A model generated the notes under the pieces. That model saw only the letters and a program-made list of their open reading frames with translations. It was not told the DNA's origin and ran no database searches. The translations under genes were made by a program, and so were the position numbers. 64,000 bases of DNA from Streptococcus sanguinis (lineage in GTDB: Bacteria; Bacillota; Bacilli; Lactobacillales; Streptococcaceae), in contig NZ_JAHZPA010000003.1 of assembly GCF_019929225.1 (NCBI RefSeq), forward strand, positions 1 to 64,000, written 5' to 3'. Positions 16,223 to 23,249 of this stretch are shown here, piece after piece (the stretch's first letter is position 1; every line of letters begins with the position of its first letter).

Positions 16223-16977
16223 CAGCGATTGTAGAATTAAGAAATGCAACCAAGCTTGTAAAGAGCGGCTTTGATGAAGAAAAAATCATCCTAAATGATG
16301 TTTCTCTAGACATCCATGAGCATGATTTTATTACGATTTTAGGCGGAAACGGTGCAGGAAAGTCAACCCTGTTCAATGTCATTGCCGGAACTCTCCCTCT
16401 GACCAGCGGTAGCATTCATATCTTGGGGGAAAATGTCACTCATTTTTCACCAGAAAAGCGGGCCAAGTACTTGTCTCGTGTCTTTCAGGATCCTAAGATG
16501 GGAACGGCTCCGCGTATGACAGTGGCGGAAAATCTTCTTATCGCTAAATTCCGAGGCGAAAAGCGTGGCTTGGTGCCCCGTGGGCTCAACAGTTATAGGG
16601 AAGAGTTTCAGGCGACGATTGAGAAAATCGGCAATGGTCTGGACAAGCATCTGGATACACCGATTGAATTTCTTTCTGGCGGGCAAAGACAGGCTTTGAG
16701 CCTACTCATGGCAACGATCAAGCGTCCAGAGCTTTTGCTTCTGGATGAGCATACTGCGGCGCTGGATCCTAAGACCAGTGTAGCCTTGATGGAGCTGACC
16801 AATGAGTTTGTCAATCGTGACCGCCTCACAGCCCTCATGATTACCCATCACATGGAGGATGCCCTAAAATACGGCAACCGACTAATCGTTATGAAAGATG
16901 GGCAGATTATTCAGGACTTAAACAAAGACGAGAAAGCCAAGATGACCATTGCAGATTACTATGGCTTGTTTGAATAG
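16219..16977 (+). CDS. ABC transporter ATP-binding protein
   Basis: A 252-residue ATPase that energises the overlapping permease. Walker A is GGNGAGKST near residue 42, the signature LSGGQRQALSL near 154, Walker B LLLLDEHTAALDP near 175 and the switch His in MITHHMEDA near 210. All key residues are present. The C-terminus ends DYYGLFE, as in its streptococcal relatives. Its start codon lies inside the permease stop. A bidirectional terminator at 17131 separates it from the convergent regulator. Confidence 0.9.
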   Translation: MTAIVELRNATKLVKSGFDEEKIILNDVSLDIHEHDFITILGGNGAGKSTLFNVIAGTLPLTSGSIHILGENVTHFSPEKRAKYLSRVFQDPKMGTAPRMTVAENLLIAKFRGEKRGLVPRGLNSYREEFQATIEKIGNGLDKHLDTPIEFLSGGQRQALSLLMATIKRPELLLLDEHTAALDPKTSVALMELTNEFVNRDRLTALMITHHMEDALKYGNRLIVMKDGQIIQDLNKDEKAKMTIADYYGLFE

Positions 16978-17130
16978 GCTTGCTCAGAGTTTTGTAAAAC
17001 CAAGAGAAAGAATATGTACTAAATAATGTACTGCTTCCACAAAGTTAGACAATTAATGTTCAAAAGGCTCAGGTTCTCTGTTAAATAGGGCTATGTCCTT
17101 TTTCTTCAAATTGCCCTCATAAATGAATAA

Positions 17131-17153
17131 AAACCGCTAGATTGCGGTTTTTT
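17131..17153. terminator. Bidirectional terminator between the ABC pair and the Mga-like gene
   Basis: AAACCGC (17131-17137) pairs with GCGGTTT (17144-17150); T-run to the right and A-run to the left serve both convergent genes. Confidence 0.8.
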
Positions 17154-17172
17154 GTTATAAAAATAGTCTAAA

Positions 17173-18654
17173 TTACTCATCTAAGCGAATAAACATCATT
17201 GCGTTAAGTAAGGAGATGAGTGCGACCGTATTAATATTATTGGAATAGATCAGTCTCTTGTTCTCAATGGGTGGAATAATAAAATTAGAAATGATGATAT
17301 CGTAAGGTGATTCTTTTAAAGAATCGATTGATAGTTCTAATTTATTCCAAACTTCAAGTTCAAAATTGTTGCTGCAATAATAAGAAAGTGTCTCTGCTAC
17401 TGATCTTGCATGATACTGATCAAAATTACTCATGACCAGAACCTTTAATTTAGGCTGATTTTGTAAAAGATTCAGCACTAAATGTTTGCTGTGAGTGATA
17501 AAAGTATAGGATAGATGGTTGATTTTCGTTGGTGTGCTATAGATACCCAATGTCCCTAGGTAATGTTCAATCCCTTTTTTAATATCTGAAACAAATTGAG
17601 GGAAAATATTTTGAAAGTTCTTGATTGTATTCCCTTTTTGATCAAACAGAATAAATTCTGTAGATAGTTCCTGGCGGTGCAGATGTGCTGTATTATGCAA
17701 ATGCCAAATAAGATTGTCCTTATTGTCTATTTTTAGATTATATTTGCTTTCTATCTGATCAATTAAATCACTTAATAATTTATACGAATTTTTTACATAG
17801 CTGTCTGTTTTTGCGCAGCTCATAAATAGATTTTCATCAATGAAAAACATTTTTTGAAAATAGGAGACAAATAGTTGGCCTATCACTTCTTTATTCAAAG
17901 AGATATGATATTCAGAATCAAAGCTCGCTACAATGTCTTCGATTCCTTCTGCCTGCATGAAAGATTCTAACAATTGATTGTTAAAAGAATCTTTCTCAAC
18001 TTCCAAGAAATGACCAAACTTTATTCGATATAAATTTGTAACTAGGAGCAATTTTAACATTCTTTGAGTTGCGAAATTGATAGGAAATGCAGTTTCTTTA
18101 TAGACCAGTGCTAACAGCTTACACAAAGGTTCTACTGAAAAATCTGTAAAGGGCCATTCAAGAAAATAATATTTTTCCGAAAAATATTGTGCAAAAAAAT
18201 AACGGATATCAATCTCATCTCCAATAATCCGAGCAGGATTGAGACTAATTTTGAAATTATATTGTTTTTTTATAATTTTGTTAATATGACTGATTATACG
18301 ATAGAGTGAGGAAGAGCTTATATAAAACTCTTTACAAAGACTCTCAGTTTCATATCCTTCGTTAAAGAAGATGAATTCTAAAATTGAAAAATGGGTTGAA
18401 TGTTTAAAAAAATGGTGATAGACCATCTCAATATCACTATCATCGGTATTAATGATACGTATACCATTAGTGGACGAGTGAAAAATCAATTGAGGAAACG
18501 CAGACTTGACATGGGATAAATCATCTTTTACTGAACGTTCTGTACAATTCAATAGTTCAGCCAGTTCAGAAATATGAAACCAGCGTTTGTTTTTAAATAG
18601 TAGTTCTAATAGTTCTAATTGCCTGTGGCTCTTTTTAGACAGTAATTCTCGCAT
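17173..18654 (-). CDS. Mga/RofA-like transcriptional regulator
   Basis: A 493-residue protein with the architecture of Mga-type virulence regulators. N-terminal winged helices lie at about residues 10-65 (HISELAELLNCTERSVKDDL) and 90-150, a central PTS-regulation-like domain at about 170-390, and a C-terminal EIIB-like domain at about 400-490 (KLKVLVMSNFDQYHARSVAETL). Such proteins bind DNA as oligomers and may sense sugar-dependent phosphorylation. The gene is visibly richer in A and T than its neighbours, suggesting transfer. It is divergent from the envelope-stress operon, with a 293-base shared region, so that operon is a likely target, but this is inference. Confidence 0.85.
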   Translation of the reverse strand: MRELLSKKSHRQLELLELLFKNKRWFHISELAELLNCTERSVKDDLSHVKSAFPQLIFHSSTNGIRIINTDDSDIEMVYHHFFKHSTHFSILEFIFFNEGYETESLCKEFYISSSSLYRIISHINKIIKKQYNFKISLNPARIIGDEIDIRYFFAQYFSEKYYFLEWPFTDFSVEPLCKLLALVYKETAFPINFATQRMLKLLLVTNLYRIKFGHFLEVEKDSFNNQLLESFMQAEGIEDIVASFDSEYHISLNKEVIGQLFVSYFQKMFFIDENLFMSCAKTDSYVKNSYKLLSDLIDQIESKYNLKIDNKDNLIWHLHNTAHLHRQELSTEFILFDQKGNTIKNFQNIFPQFVSDIKKGIEHYLGTLGIYSTPTKINHLSYTFITHSKHLVLNLLQNQPKLKVLVMSNFDQYHARSVAETLSYYCSNNFELEVWNKLELSIDSLKESPYDIIISNFIIPPIENKRLIYSNNINTVALISLLNAMMFIRLDE

Positions 18655-18697
18655 TAAAATATTATCTTTCTTTATATAGTGTTTTTATTATCAGGCA

Positions 18698-18706
18698 ATT
18701 ATACCA
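18698..18706 (-). promoter_or_regulatory. Extended -10 promoter for the Mga-like gene
   Basis: On the minus strand TGG precedes TATAAT (plus 18698-18703), about 45 bases upstream of the start codon. Confidence 0.5.
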
Positions 18707-18845
18707 TATTTTATGCATTTAACCTCGTTTAACAACTCTAAAATATATCTAAAAATGCTGATAAAAGCCTATAGAACAAGGAATTCTTATCTTTGCGTAT
18801 CTATAGTGCAGATAAACGGAAAGAAAACTAAGTTGAATTATTATG

Positions 18846-18870
18846 TTTCCAAGTTGGAAAATTATATAAT
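18846..18870 (+). promoter_or_regulatory. Palindromic operator candidate and -10 of the stress operon
   Basis: TTTCCAAGTTGGAAA (18846-18860) is a perfect 15-base palindrome with a central G. It ends 4 bases before TATAAT (18865-18870), where a -35 would be expected. No consensus -35 is present, so the promoter may need an activator. Confidence 0.55.
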
Positions 18871-18947
18871 TATGTTAATCAAAAAATAATAGTAAAAAAT
18901 ATTATTAAACAATTTTGATTTAGAAAAAATTAGAAAGGAGAATCAAT

Positions 18948-19187
18948 ATGCTTTGGTCTATTATTGTTGGAGGTGTTATTGGTCTTATTGCTGGATCAAT
19001 TACTAAAAAAGGCGGCTCAATGGGTGTTATTGCAAACGTTGTTGCAGGTTTAGTTGGTTCTGCTGTCGGTCAGTCACTTTTGGGAACTTGGGGTCCTAGT
19101 TTGGCTGGTATGGCCTTGCTTCCTTCTATCATTGGTGCAGTTATTGTGGTAGCTGTTGTATCATTTTTTGTAGGTAAAAAGGCATAA
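18948..19187 (+). CDS. GlsB/YeaQ/YmgE family stress membrane protein
   Basis: A 79-residue protein made of three hydrophobic segments with Gly-rich turns, the pattern of the transglycosylase-associated (YeaQ/YmgE/GlsB) family. It begins MLWSIIVGGVIGLIAGSITK and ends in FFVGKKA. In enterococci the homologous GlsB is encoded with Gls24 and takes part in bile and envelope stress resistance. It has GAAAGGAG before the ATG and is the first gene of the operon followed by AmaP, DUF2273, Gls24 and CsbD genes. Confidence 0.85.
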   Translation: MLWSIIVGGVIGLIAGSITKKGGSMGVIANVVAGLVGSAVGQSLLGTWGPSLAGMALLPSIIGAVIVVAVVSFFVGKKA

Positions 19188-19242
19188 ATTGTCTTTTTAC
19201 TTTCAAAATACAATTTAAAATTTAATGATGTGAGGATTCAAT

Positions 19243-19824
19243 ATGTCAAAATCAAGAAAAATACTTTCCCTTATTTTCTGTATTTTAATCTTGACAATTT
19301 TGATTCCTGTTTTGCTAGACTTTCATAAAGTCAGCGGTCTGGGGCTCCAGTTATTTAGCTGGAAGTTATTCACTTGGAAGCAGATTCCTTTTGTGGGCTA
19401 CTATCTTTCTAGGTATGTTTTCTGGGGCACTATGGTTTTAGTAAGCTTAATCTTACTACTGATGTTAGTGATAGTTTTTTATCCTAAGAGACGTTTGGAA
19501 ATTCAGCTAGCTGATGCGGATGGGAAACTGATGCTGAAAAATTCAGCCATTGAAGGGTTTGTTCGTAGTCTGTTAACAGAACACAGTTTAATTAAAGATC
19601 CTGCAGTTTCAGTAAATAGCCGTAAAAACAAATGCATGGTTTCTGTTAAAGGGGCAATCGTTCCTTCGGAAAACATCATCAAGAGAAGTCAGTTGATTCA
19701 AGAAGAAATTGCGTCTGGATTGACAGAATTCTTCGGAATCAATCATAATGTCAAGCTTAAAATTTCTGTCTCAGACTTCAAGCCAAAAGAAGCGGCTAAA
19801 AAAACTACTAGTCGTGTAAAGTAA
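19243..19824 (+). CDS. amaP: Alkaline shock response membrane anchor protein AmaP
   Basis: A 193-residue membrane protein with two N-terminal helices (about residues 8-28 and 58-82) and a cytoplasmic domain. In Staphylococcus aureus AmaP tethers Asp23 to the membrane. The segment KRRLEIQLADADGKLMLKNS and the later VKLKISVSDFKPKEAAKK fit that family. The gene lies two genes upstream of the Asp23/Gls24 homologue, the expected partner. GTGAGGATTCAAT precedes the ATG. The Lys-rich tail is a plausible contact region, but this is inference. Confidence 0.85.
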   Translation: MSKSRKILSLIFCILILTILIPVLLDFHKVSGLGLQLFSWKLFTWKQIPFVGYYLSRYVFWGTMVLVSLILLLMLVIVFYPKRRLEIQLADADGKLMLKNSAIEGFVRSLLTEHSLIKDPAVSVNSRKNKCMVSVKGAIVPSENIIKRSQLIQEEIASGLTEFFGINHNVKLKISVSDFKPKEAAKKTTSRVK

Positions 19825-19835
19825 GGAAGTAAAAA

Positions 19836-20006
19836 ATGGAATGGTTTAAAAAATATCAATATCCAATCTTGTCTGGATTAGCAGGCATTATTCTAGCGTG
19901 TTTTATCCTATCCTTTGGCTTCTTTAAGACTCTATTTGTCTTGATTTGCGCTACTCTAGGGGCAGGAATCGGATATTATATTCAAAAAAATAATATATTT
20001 AAATAA
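19836..20006 (+). CDS. Small DUF2273-type membrane protein
   Basis: A 56-residue ORF starting MEWFKKYQYPILSG, with AAGGAAG before its ATG. Two hydrophobic stretches (about residues 10-30 and 32-48) separated by FGFFK and ending GIGYYIQKNN match the small integral membrane proteins encoded between amaP and asp23 in many Gram-positive operons. It starts 11 bases after amaP and ends 17 before gls24, so it is part of the operon. Its role is unknown; it probably helps the membrane assembly of the Asp23/AmaP complex. Confidence 0.8.
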   Translation: MEWFKKYQYPILSGLAGIILACFILSFGFFKTLFVLICATLGAGIGYYIQKNNIFK

Positions 20007-20023
20007 AAATAAAGGAGTTTAAC

Positions 20024-20614
20024 ATGTCAAATAAAGATGTTAAAGATGTTGCTAAAAAAGAAGTTGCTCAAGCAGCTCACGAAGTAAAAGGTGAATTGAC
20101 TTACGATGATAAGGTCATTCAAAAAATTATCGGTCTCTCTTTAGAGAAAGTTTCAGGTTTGCTGGCTGTTGACGGCGGCTTCTTCTCTAACATAAAAGAT
20201 AAATTGGTCAACTCTGACAATGTCACTCATGGTGTCAATGTTGAAGTTGGTAAAGAACAAGTAGCTGTTGACTTGAATGTGGTTGCGGAATATCAAAAGA
20301 ATGTTCCTGCTTTATACAAAGAAATCAAGAAAGTTGTTGTAGAAGAAGTTTCTAAGATGACTGATTTGGAAGTTGTTGAAGTAAATGTCAATGTTGTTGA
20401 TATTAAAACAAAAGAACAACACGAAGCGGATTCAGTAAGCCTTCAAGACCGAGTGACAGATGTTGCTGAATCAACAGGCGAATTTGCTTCAGAGCAGTTC
20501 GAAAAAGCAAAATCTGGCATTAGCGGTGGTTTCTCAGCTGTTCAAGAAAAAGTTGGCGATGGTGTAGAGGCTGTTAAAGACGCTGCATCAAATGAAAAAG
20601 CTCGCGTTCGTTAA
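20024..20614 (+). CDS. gls24: Asp23/Gls24 family envelope stress response protein
   Basis: A 196-residue abundant cytoplasmic protein thought to form a layer under the membrane, held by AmaP. The Asp23 domain (about residues 22-130) shows GELTYDDKVIQKIIGLSLEKVSG, GVNVEVGKEQVAVDLNVVAEY and the EVVEVNVNVVDI strand. A C-terminal extension of about 55 residues is predicted to be helical and charged. AAAGGAG precedes the ATG. Gls24 proteins are induced by bile salts, starvation and wall stress in enterococci. The CsbD-like gene follows after 76 bases. Confidence 0.9.
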   Translation: MSNKDVKDVAKKEVAQAAHEVKGELTYDDKVIQKIIGLSLEKVSGLLAVDGGFFSNIKDKLVNSDNVTHGVNVEVGKEQVAVDLNVVAEYQKNVPALYKEIKKVVVEEVSKMTDLEVVEVNVNVVDIKTKEQHEADSVSLQDRVTDVAESTGEFASEQFEKAKSGISGGFSAVQEKVGDGVEAVKDAASNEKARVR

Positions 20615-20690
20615 TTCTCTAAATAAGATTAGGAATTCTTATATTCTTTCATTGCTTTAAAAATTGAAACTAATAACGGAGGTATCAATT

Positions 20691-20894
20691 ATGTCTACAG
20701 AAGAAAAATTCAACCAAGCTAAAGGTTCTATTAAAGAAGGCCTTGGCAAATTAACTGGTGATAAAAAAACAGAAAAAGAAGGAGCTGCTGAAAAAGTAGT
20801 TTCTAAAGTTAAAGAAGTTGCAGTAGATGCCAAAGATGCTGTTGAAGGCGCAATCGAAGGCGTTAAAAATATGGTTAAAAAAGACGATAAATAA
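20691..20894 (+). CDS. CsbD family stress protein
   Basis: A 67-residue, Lys/Glu-rich protein with the CsbD core [20 protein letters not shown] followed by a helical tail with repeated [17 protein letters not shown] units. CsbD-like proteins are general-stress proteins of unknown mechanism. I use the ATG at 20691, which has CGGAGGT 8 bases upstream; the in-frame ATG at 20664 has none. It is the last gene of the operon, followed by a strong terminator. Confidence 0.88.
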   Translation: MSTEEKFNQAKGSIKEGLGKLTGDKKTEKEGAAEKVVSKVKEVAVDAKDAVEGAIEGVKNMVKKDDK

Positions 20895-20965
20895 AACTAA
20901 TAGTTGATTTTCCTTATAAAAAGTCTTTGTTAGCTATAGTCACTGATAAAAATTATCTAGAGTTT

Positions 20966-21000
20966 AAAGGAGATCATTTTAAGGTCTCCTTTCTTTTTTT
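20966..21000 (+). terminator. Terminator of the stress operon
   Basis: AAAGGAGA (20966-20973) pairs with TCTCCTTT (20985-20992), followed by CTTTTTTT. Confidence 0.85.
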
Positions 21001-21042
21001 GCTTGACTTCTTTTTAGCTAAAAAGTTTTTTAATTTCTTGGG

Positions 21043-21080
21043 TGTAAACGCTTGCAAAAAACTGAGTAGAGTACTATAAT
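21043..21080 (+). promoter_or_regulatory. Strong promoter with an overlapping cre (CcpA) site
   Basis: TGTAAACGCTTGCA (21043-21056) fits the catabolite response element. It overlaps TTGCAA (21052-21057), which is 17 bases from TATAAT (21075-21080). Confidence 0.7.
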
Positions 21081-21086
21081 AGAGTT

Positions 21087-21492
21087 AAGGAAATAGGAAG
21101 AAAGGAAACCAAATTCATTCGCTTTTAAGTTTACTTTGTTGGTATAGTTGTTTGTAATACATAAGTAGTTGCTTTACTTGACATATTGGTTGAATTGTCA
21201 GACAGGCCTGCTTAGCTTGCCTGATTGTAACGATAGTATAGAAAGTAGAAGCTTTTAGATGGTTTTCAAACTTCGAGAATTCAATCAATAGTCCTTTATT
21301 ATGTTATAGAGATTTCTAATGCTAAGATAAAAAGAAAATCATTAGCGGTTGAAGGAATTAAAAGTTTATAAAAAATAATAAAAACAATAAATCAAAAAAT
21401 TGTTATTCAGTTACATCTTGGATGAACTGATTGCTCTCATACCAGCGAAGTAAACCAGACCTCTAGCCGAGTAAAGCTAGAGGTTGTTTTTT
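21087..21492 (+). ncRNA. Candidate untranslated transcript, about 400 bases
   Basis: From the cre-controlled promoter to the terminator at 21459 there is no ORF with a ribosome binding site and no similarity that I recognise to tmRNA, RNase P RNA, 6S RNA or SRP RNA. A local hairpin CAGGC/GCCTG lies near 21205-21225. It may be a non-coding RNA or the remnant of a lost gene whose promoter and terminator survive. Confidence 0.3.
21459..21492 (+). terminator. Terminator in the 21 kb patch
   Basis: ACCTCTAGC (21459-21467) pairs with GCTAGAGGT (21476-21484), followed by TGTTTTTT. Confidence 0.85.
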
Positions 21493-21545
21493 GCTACGAT
21501 TGGCATGCCGTGTATCTGGGATGAAAGCCCTCTGGGGGCTGTTTT

Positions 21546-21601
21546 CTTATACTTTGCAAGTATAAGATACCGTTGACAAGAAAGGGTTTTCGATATATAT
21601 T
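21546..21601 (+). promoter_or_regulatory. Promoter with upstream palindrome
   Basis: CTTATACTT (21546-21554) and AAGTATAAG (21558-21566) form a perfect 9-3-9 palindrome 6 bases before TTGACA (21573-21578). TATATT follows at 17 bases (21596-21601). The palindrome is well placed for an activator or repressor. Confidence 0.65.
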
Positions 21602-21611
21602 TATATTAGGA

Positions 21612-21707
21612 ATGATGATTGGAAAACAATTAGCAGTTAGAAGAGAGGTTGTTATAGGAGCTGTTTTTTTAGCGTCATCATTGCTTTTCATTATTAGGAA
21701 GGTATGA
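21612..21707 (+). CDS. Mini-ORF encoding a 31-residue membrane peptide
   Basis: Starting MMIGKQLAVRREVV and continuing through a hydrophobic stretch (VVIGAVFLASSLLFII) to RKV, the product looks like one membrane helix with a positive tail, the pattern of a surface-protein C-terminal anchor without its LPxTG. The promoter -10 lies just upstream, so the leader is very short. Its stop codon overlaps an ATG of the next ORF (ATGA). It could be a real small peptide or a relic. Confidence 0.3.
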   Translation: MMIGKQLAVRREVVIGAVFLASSLLFIIRKV

Positions 21708-21820
21708 TTATGCCGATTATAAGAAAAGTTCAAGTGTATCTTTTGCTTCTGTTTTTCTCTTTGAGCGGTGTCTTGCCAAGTCAGATTGTCTTTGCGGAGC
21801 AGTCGCAGAATGGTGTCTAA
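21704..21820 (+). pseudogene. Signal-peptide fragment of a secreted protein
   Basis: The ORF encodes a typical signal peptide (basic start, VYLLLLFFSLSGVLPS core, cleavage-like IVFA-EQ) followed by only QSQNGV and a stop. The ATG at 21710 is best placed behind AGGAAGG. A secreted protein appears to have lost its body, by deletion or frameshift. Confidence 0.6.
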
Positions 21821-21917
21821 AGATTTGATTGACAAATACCGCTGGATTTCGCTGATTCAGTACAATGGCATGCGGGTCAGCAAGCGGATGCTCCGATACT
21901 ATGGTGTTGACTGGTGA
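21810..21917 (+). pseudogene. C-terminal-like fragment in the next frame
   Basis: A +1 frame overlapping the end of the signal-peptide fragment encodes KDLIDKYRWISLIQYNG, then MRVSKRMLRYYGVDW and a stop. The composition looks protein-like. It may be the surviving tail of the same broken gene. I do not recognise the family. Confidence 0.35.
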
Positions 21918-21957
21918 TAAGCAATTTGCAAGACCAAGTGAGCCAATAAAAGGTGAG

Positions 21958-21994
21958 AAACCCGAATATCATACAGCTTGATATTCGGGTTTTT
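21958..21994 (+). terminator. Strong terminator before the zinc-ribbon gene
   Basis: AAACCCGAATATCA (21958-21971) pairs perfectly with 21979-21992 around a 7-base loop, followed by T. Confidence 0.88.
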
Positions 21995-22011
21995 GGAAAG
22001 GTAAAGAGAAA

Positions 22012-22713
22012 ATGAAGCTGAAAAAAGAAAAATGTCGGCACCAGCTGTTTGACTATGAGGCCGACTATGTCATCTGCCCGGCTTGCGGTGAGCCTATTGC
22101 GGAGAATATACCGAATAATCCCAATTTCAAGCTGCAGATGATTCGGCGGAGTCGGAAGTATAAAAGATTTTTAAGGTGGAAAAAAGGTTATTTCTTTTTC
22201 TTGTTTTTAATATTATTTTTAATGTTATTCATTATCTTCAATTATCAATTCTTGGATAGTTTAGTGATTAAAAGCTACGGGATTACAGGTATTGATTCTT
22301 TTGAGCCTATTCTCAAATGGAGCTTCTATCCCTTCAAAGATGTTGTAGAGACAGCGGCCGTCCTCACTTTTATTCTTGCAGGACCTCAGCTTGATAGACG
22401 AGAATGGCTGAGACGCTGGCATCTTCAAAAGCATGCATATTACTATTTGGCATCCTATCTGTATCCAGTAATCAGAGTAGCAAATTATATTCTTTTAATT
22501 TATCTAGGCAGTGAATTTTGGAGTAAGCTTATTTATTTAGAAGAGATGGACTTGTTGAATTATCACTTAGGTGGTCAGGAACTGATTTACGCTAGCGTGG
22601 TCTATGCTAAGGAAAATCTTCGCGGCCTCTACATTGTGCTGGGTCTTAATTTTCTTGCAGACTGCTGGCTCTTTTTCTACCAGCGCTTGGCTATATGGGC
22701 GAATCGTTTTTAG
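22012..22713 (+). CDS. Hypothetical membrane protein with N-terminal zinc ribbon
   Basis: A 233-residue protein not recognised as a named family. It opens with KEKCRHQLFDYEADYVICPACGEP, a possible metal site made of CxH and CxxC. A basic stretch (RRSRKYKRFLRWKKG) follows, then one long hydrophobic helix near residue 60 and further hydrophobic segments near 110, 145 and 205. AAAGAGAAA precedes the ATG. The N-terminal block is repeated in the broken gene that follows, so this is a tandem pair with one functional member. The role is unknown. Confidence 0.6.
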   Translation: MKLKKEKCRHQLFDYEADYVICPACGEPIAENIPNNPNFKLQMIRRSRKYKRFLRWKKGYFFFLFLILFLMLFIIFNYQFLDSLVIKSYGITGIDSFEPILKWSFYPFKDVVETAAVLTFILAGPQLDRREWLRRWHLQKHAYYYLASYLYPVIRVANYILLIYLGSEFWSKLIYLEEMDLLNYHLGGQELIYASVVYAKENLRGLYIVLGLNFLADCWLFFYQRLAIWANRF

Positions 22714-22734
22714 GATTTACGAAAGAGTATGAAT

Positions 22735-22995
22735 ATGAAAAAAGAAAAATGCCGCCACCAACTGTTTGGCTATGAAGCCGACTATGTCATTTGTACGGCC
22801 TGCCTCTTTCTGCCTCTGATCTTTCCTTGCCATATCGGTCTTTGGGTAGCAGTGATTGGAATTTTGGCGACCTAAATCCTGTCCGGCTTTCTCAGTAATC
22901 CCAATCACGGTTTTGTCTCGGCTGATCTCAGCCCCATCGATTTTCCTCATTTGATTGAGCGGCTATTTCTTCTGGACATTATCACTTTTGGGTAG
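22735..22995 (+). pseudogene. Truncated paralogue of the zinc-ribbon membrane protein
   Basis: The frame begins MKKEKCRHQLFGYEADYVIC, nearly identical to the start of the upstream protein, then runs into a different hydrophobic stretch and stops at 22873. The same frame continues open after the stop to 22995 with a protein-like sequence (SNPNHGFVSADLSPIDFPHL), so a nonsense mutation is more likely than a natural end. Confidence 0.6.
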
Positions 22996-23097
22996 AAGTT
23001 GATTGGGCTTTCCGATTTTTTGCCGTCGGTGTGTTTTTTCGTGGTTAGAAAAATAGCTCCATTCTAAGTGACAATGGAAAAACAATTTTTCTTTGTT

Positions 23098-23125
23098 TTG
23101 AAAAAACATGAAAAAATGCTATAAT
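23098..23125 (+). promoter_or_regulatory. Promoter for rnjB
   Basis: TTGAAA (23098-23103), 16-base spacer, TATAAT (23120-23125) with TG in the extended position. Confidence 0.75.
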
Positions 23126-23136
23126 AGGTTGGATAT

Positions 23137-23182
23137 GCAAACCTTGGGTTTGCAAGACTGTAATTCGACTTGGCTAGCCAAG
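23137..23182 (+). promoter_or_regulatory. Two hairpins in the rnjB leader
   Basis: GCAAACC (23137-23143) pairs with GGTTTGC (23147-23153), and CTTGGCTAGCCAAG (23169-23182) is a perfect palindrome. Both lie in the roughly 120-base 5' leader and could affect mRNA stability. Confidence 0.45.
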
Positions 23183-23249
23183 GACCGTTAGTAATAAAAT
23201 AAAGAATCTTTAATAAAAGTGAGGTTCTGAAAATTGAATAGGAGAAAAA

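Noticed and set aside
17040-17060. AAAGTTAGACAATT resembling the inner part of the IS end seen at 260-290
   Set aside because: The match is only about ten bases, without the CCCC portion or a second end, so it may be chance.
21087-21492. Possible tmRNA, RNase P RNA or 6S RNA in the gene-poor patch
   Set aside because: None of the conserved starts or core helices of these RNAs could be seen, and the region is too AT-rich.
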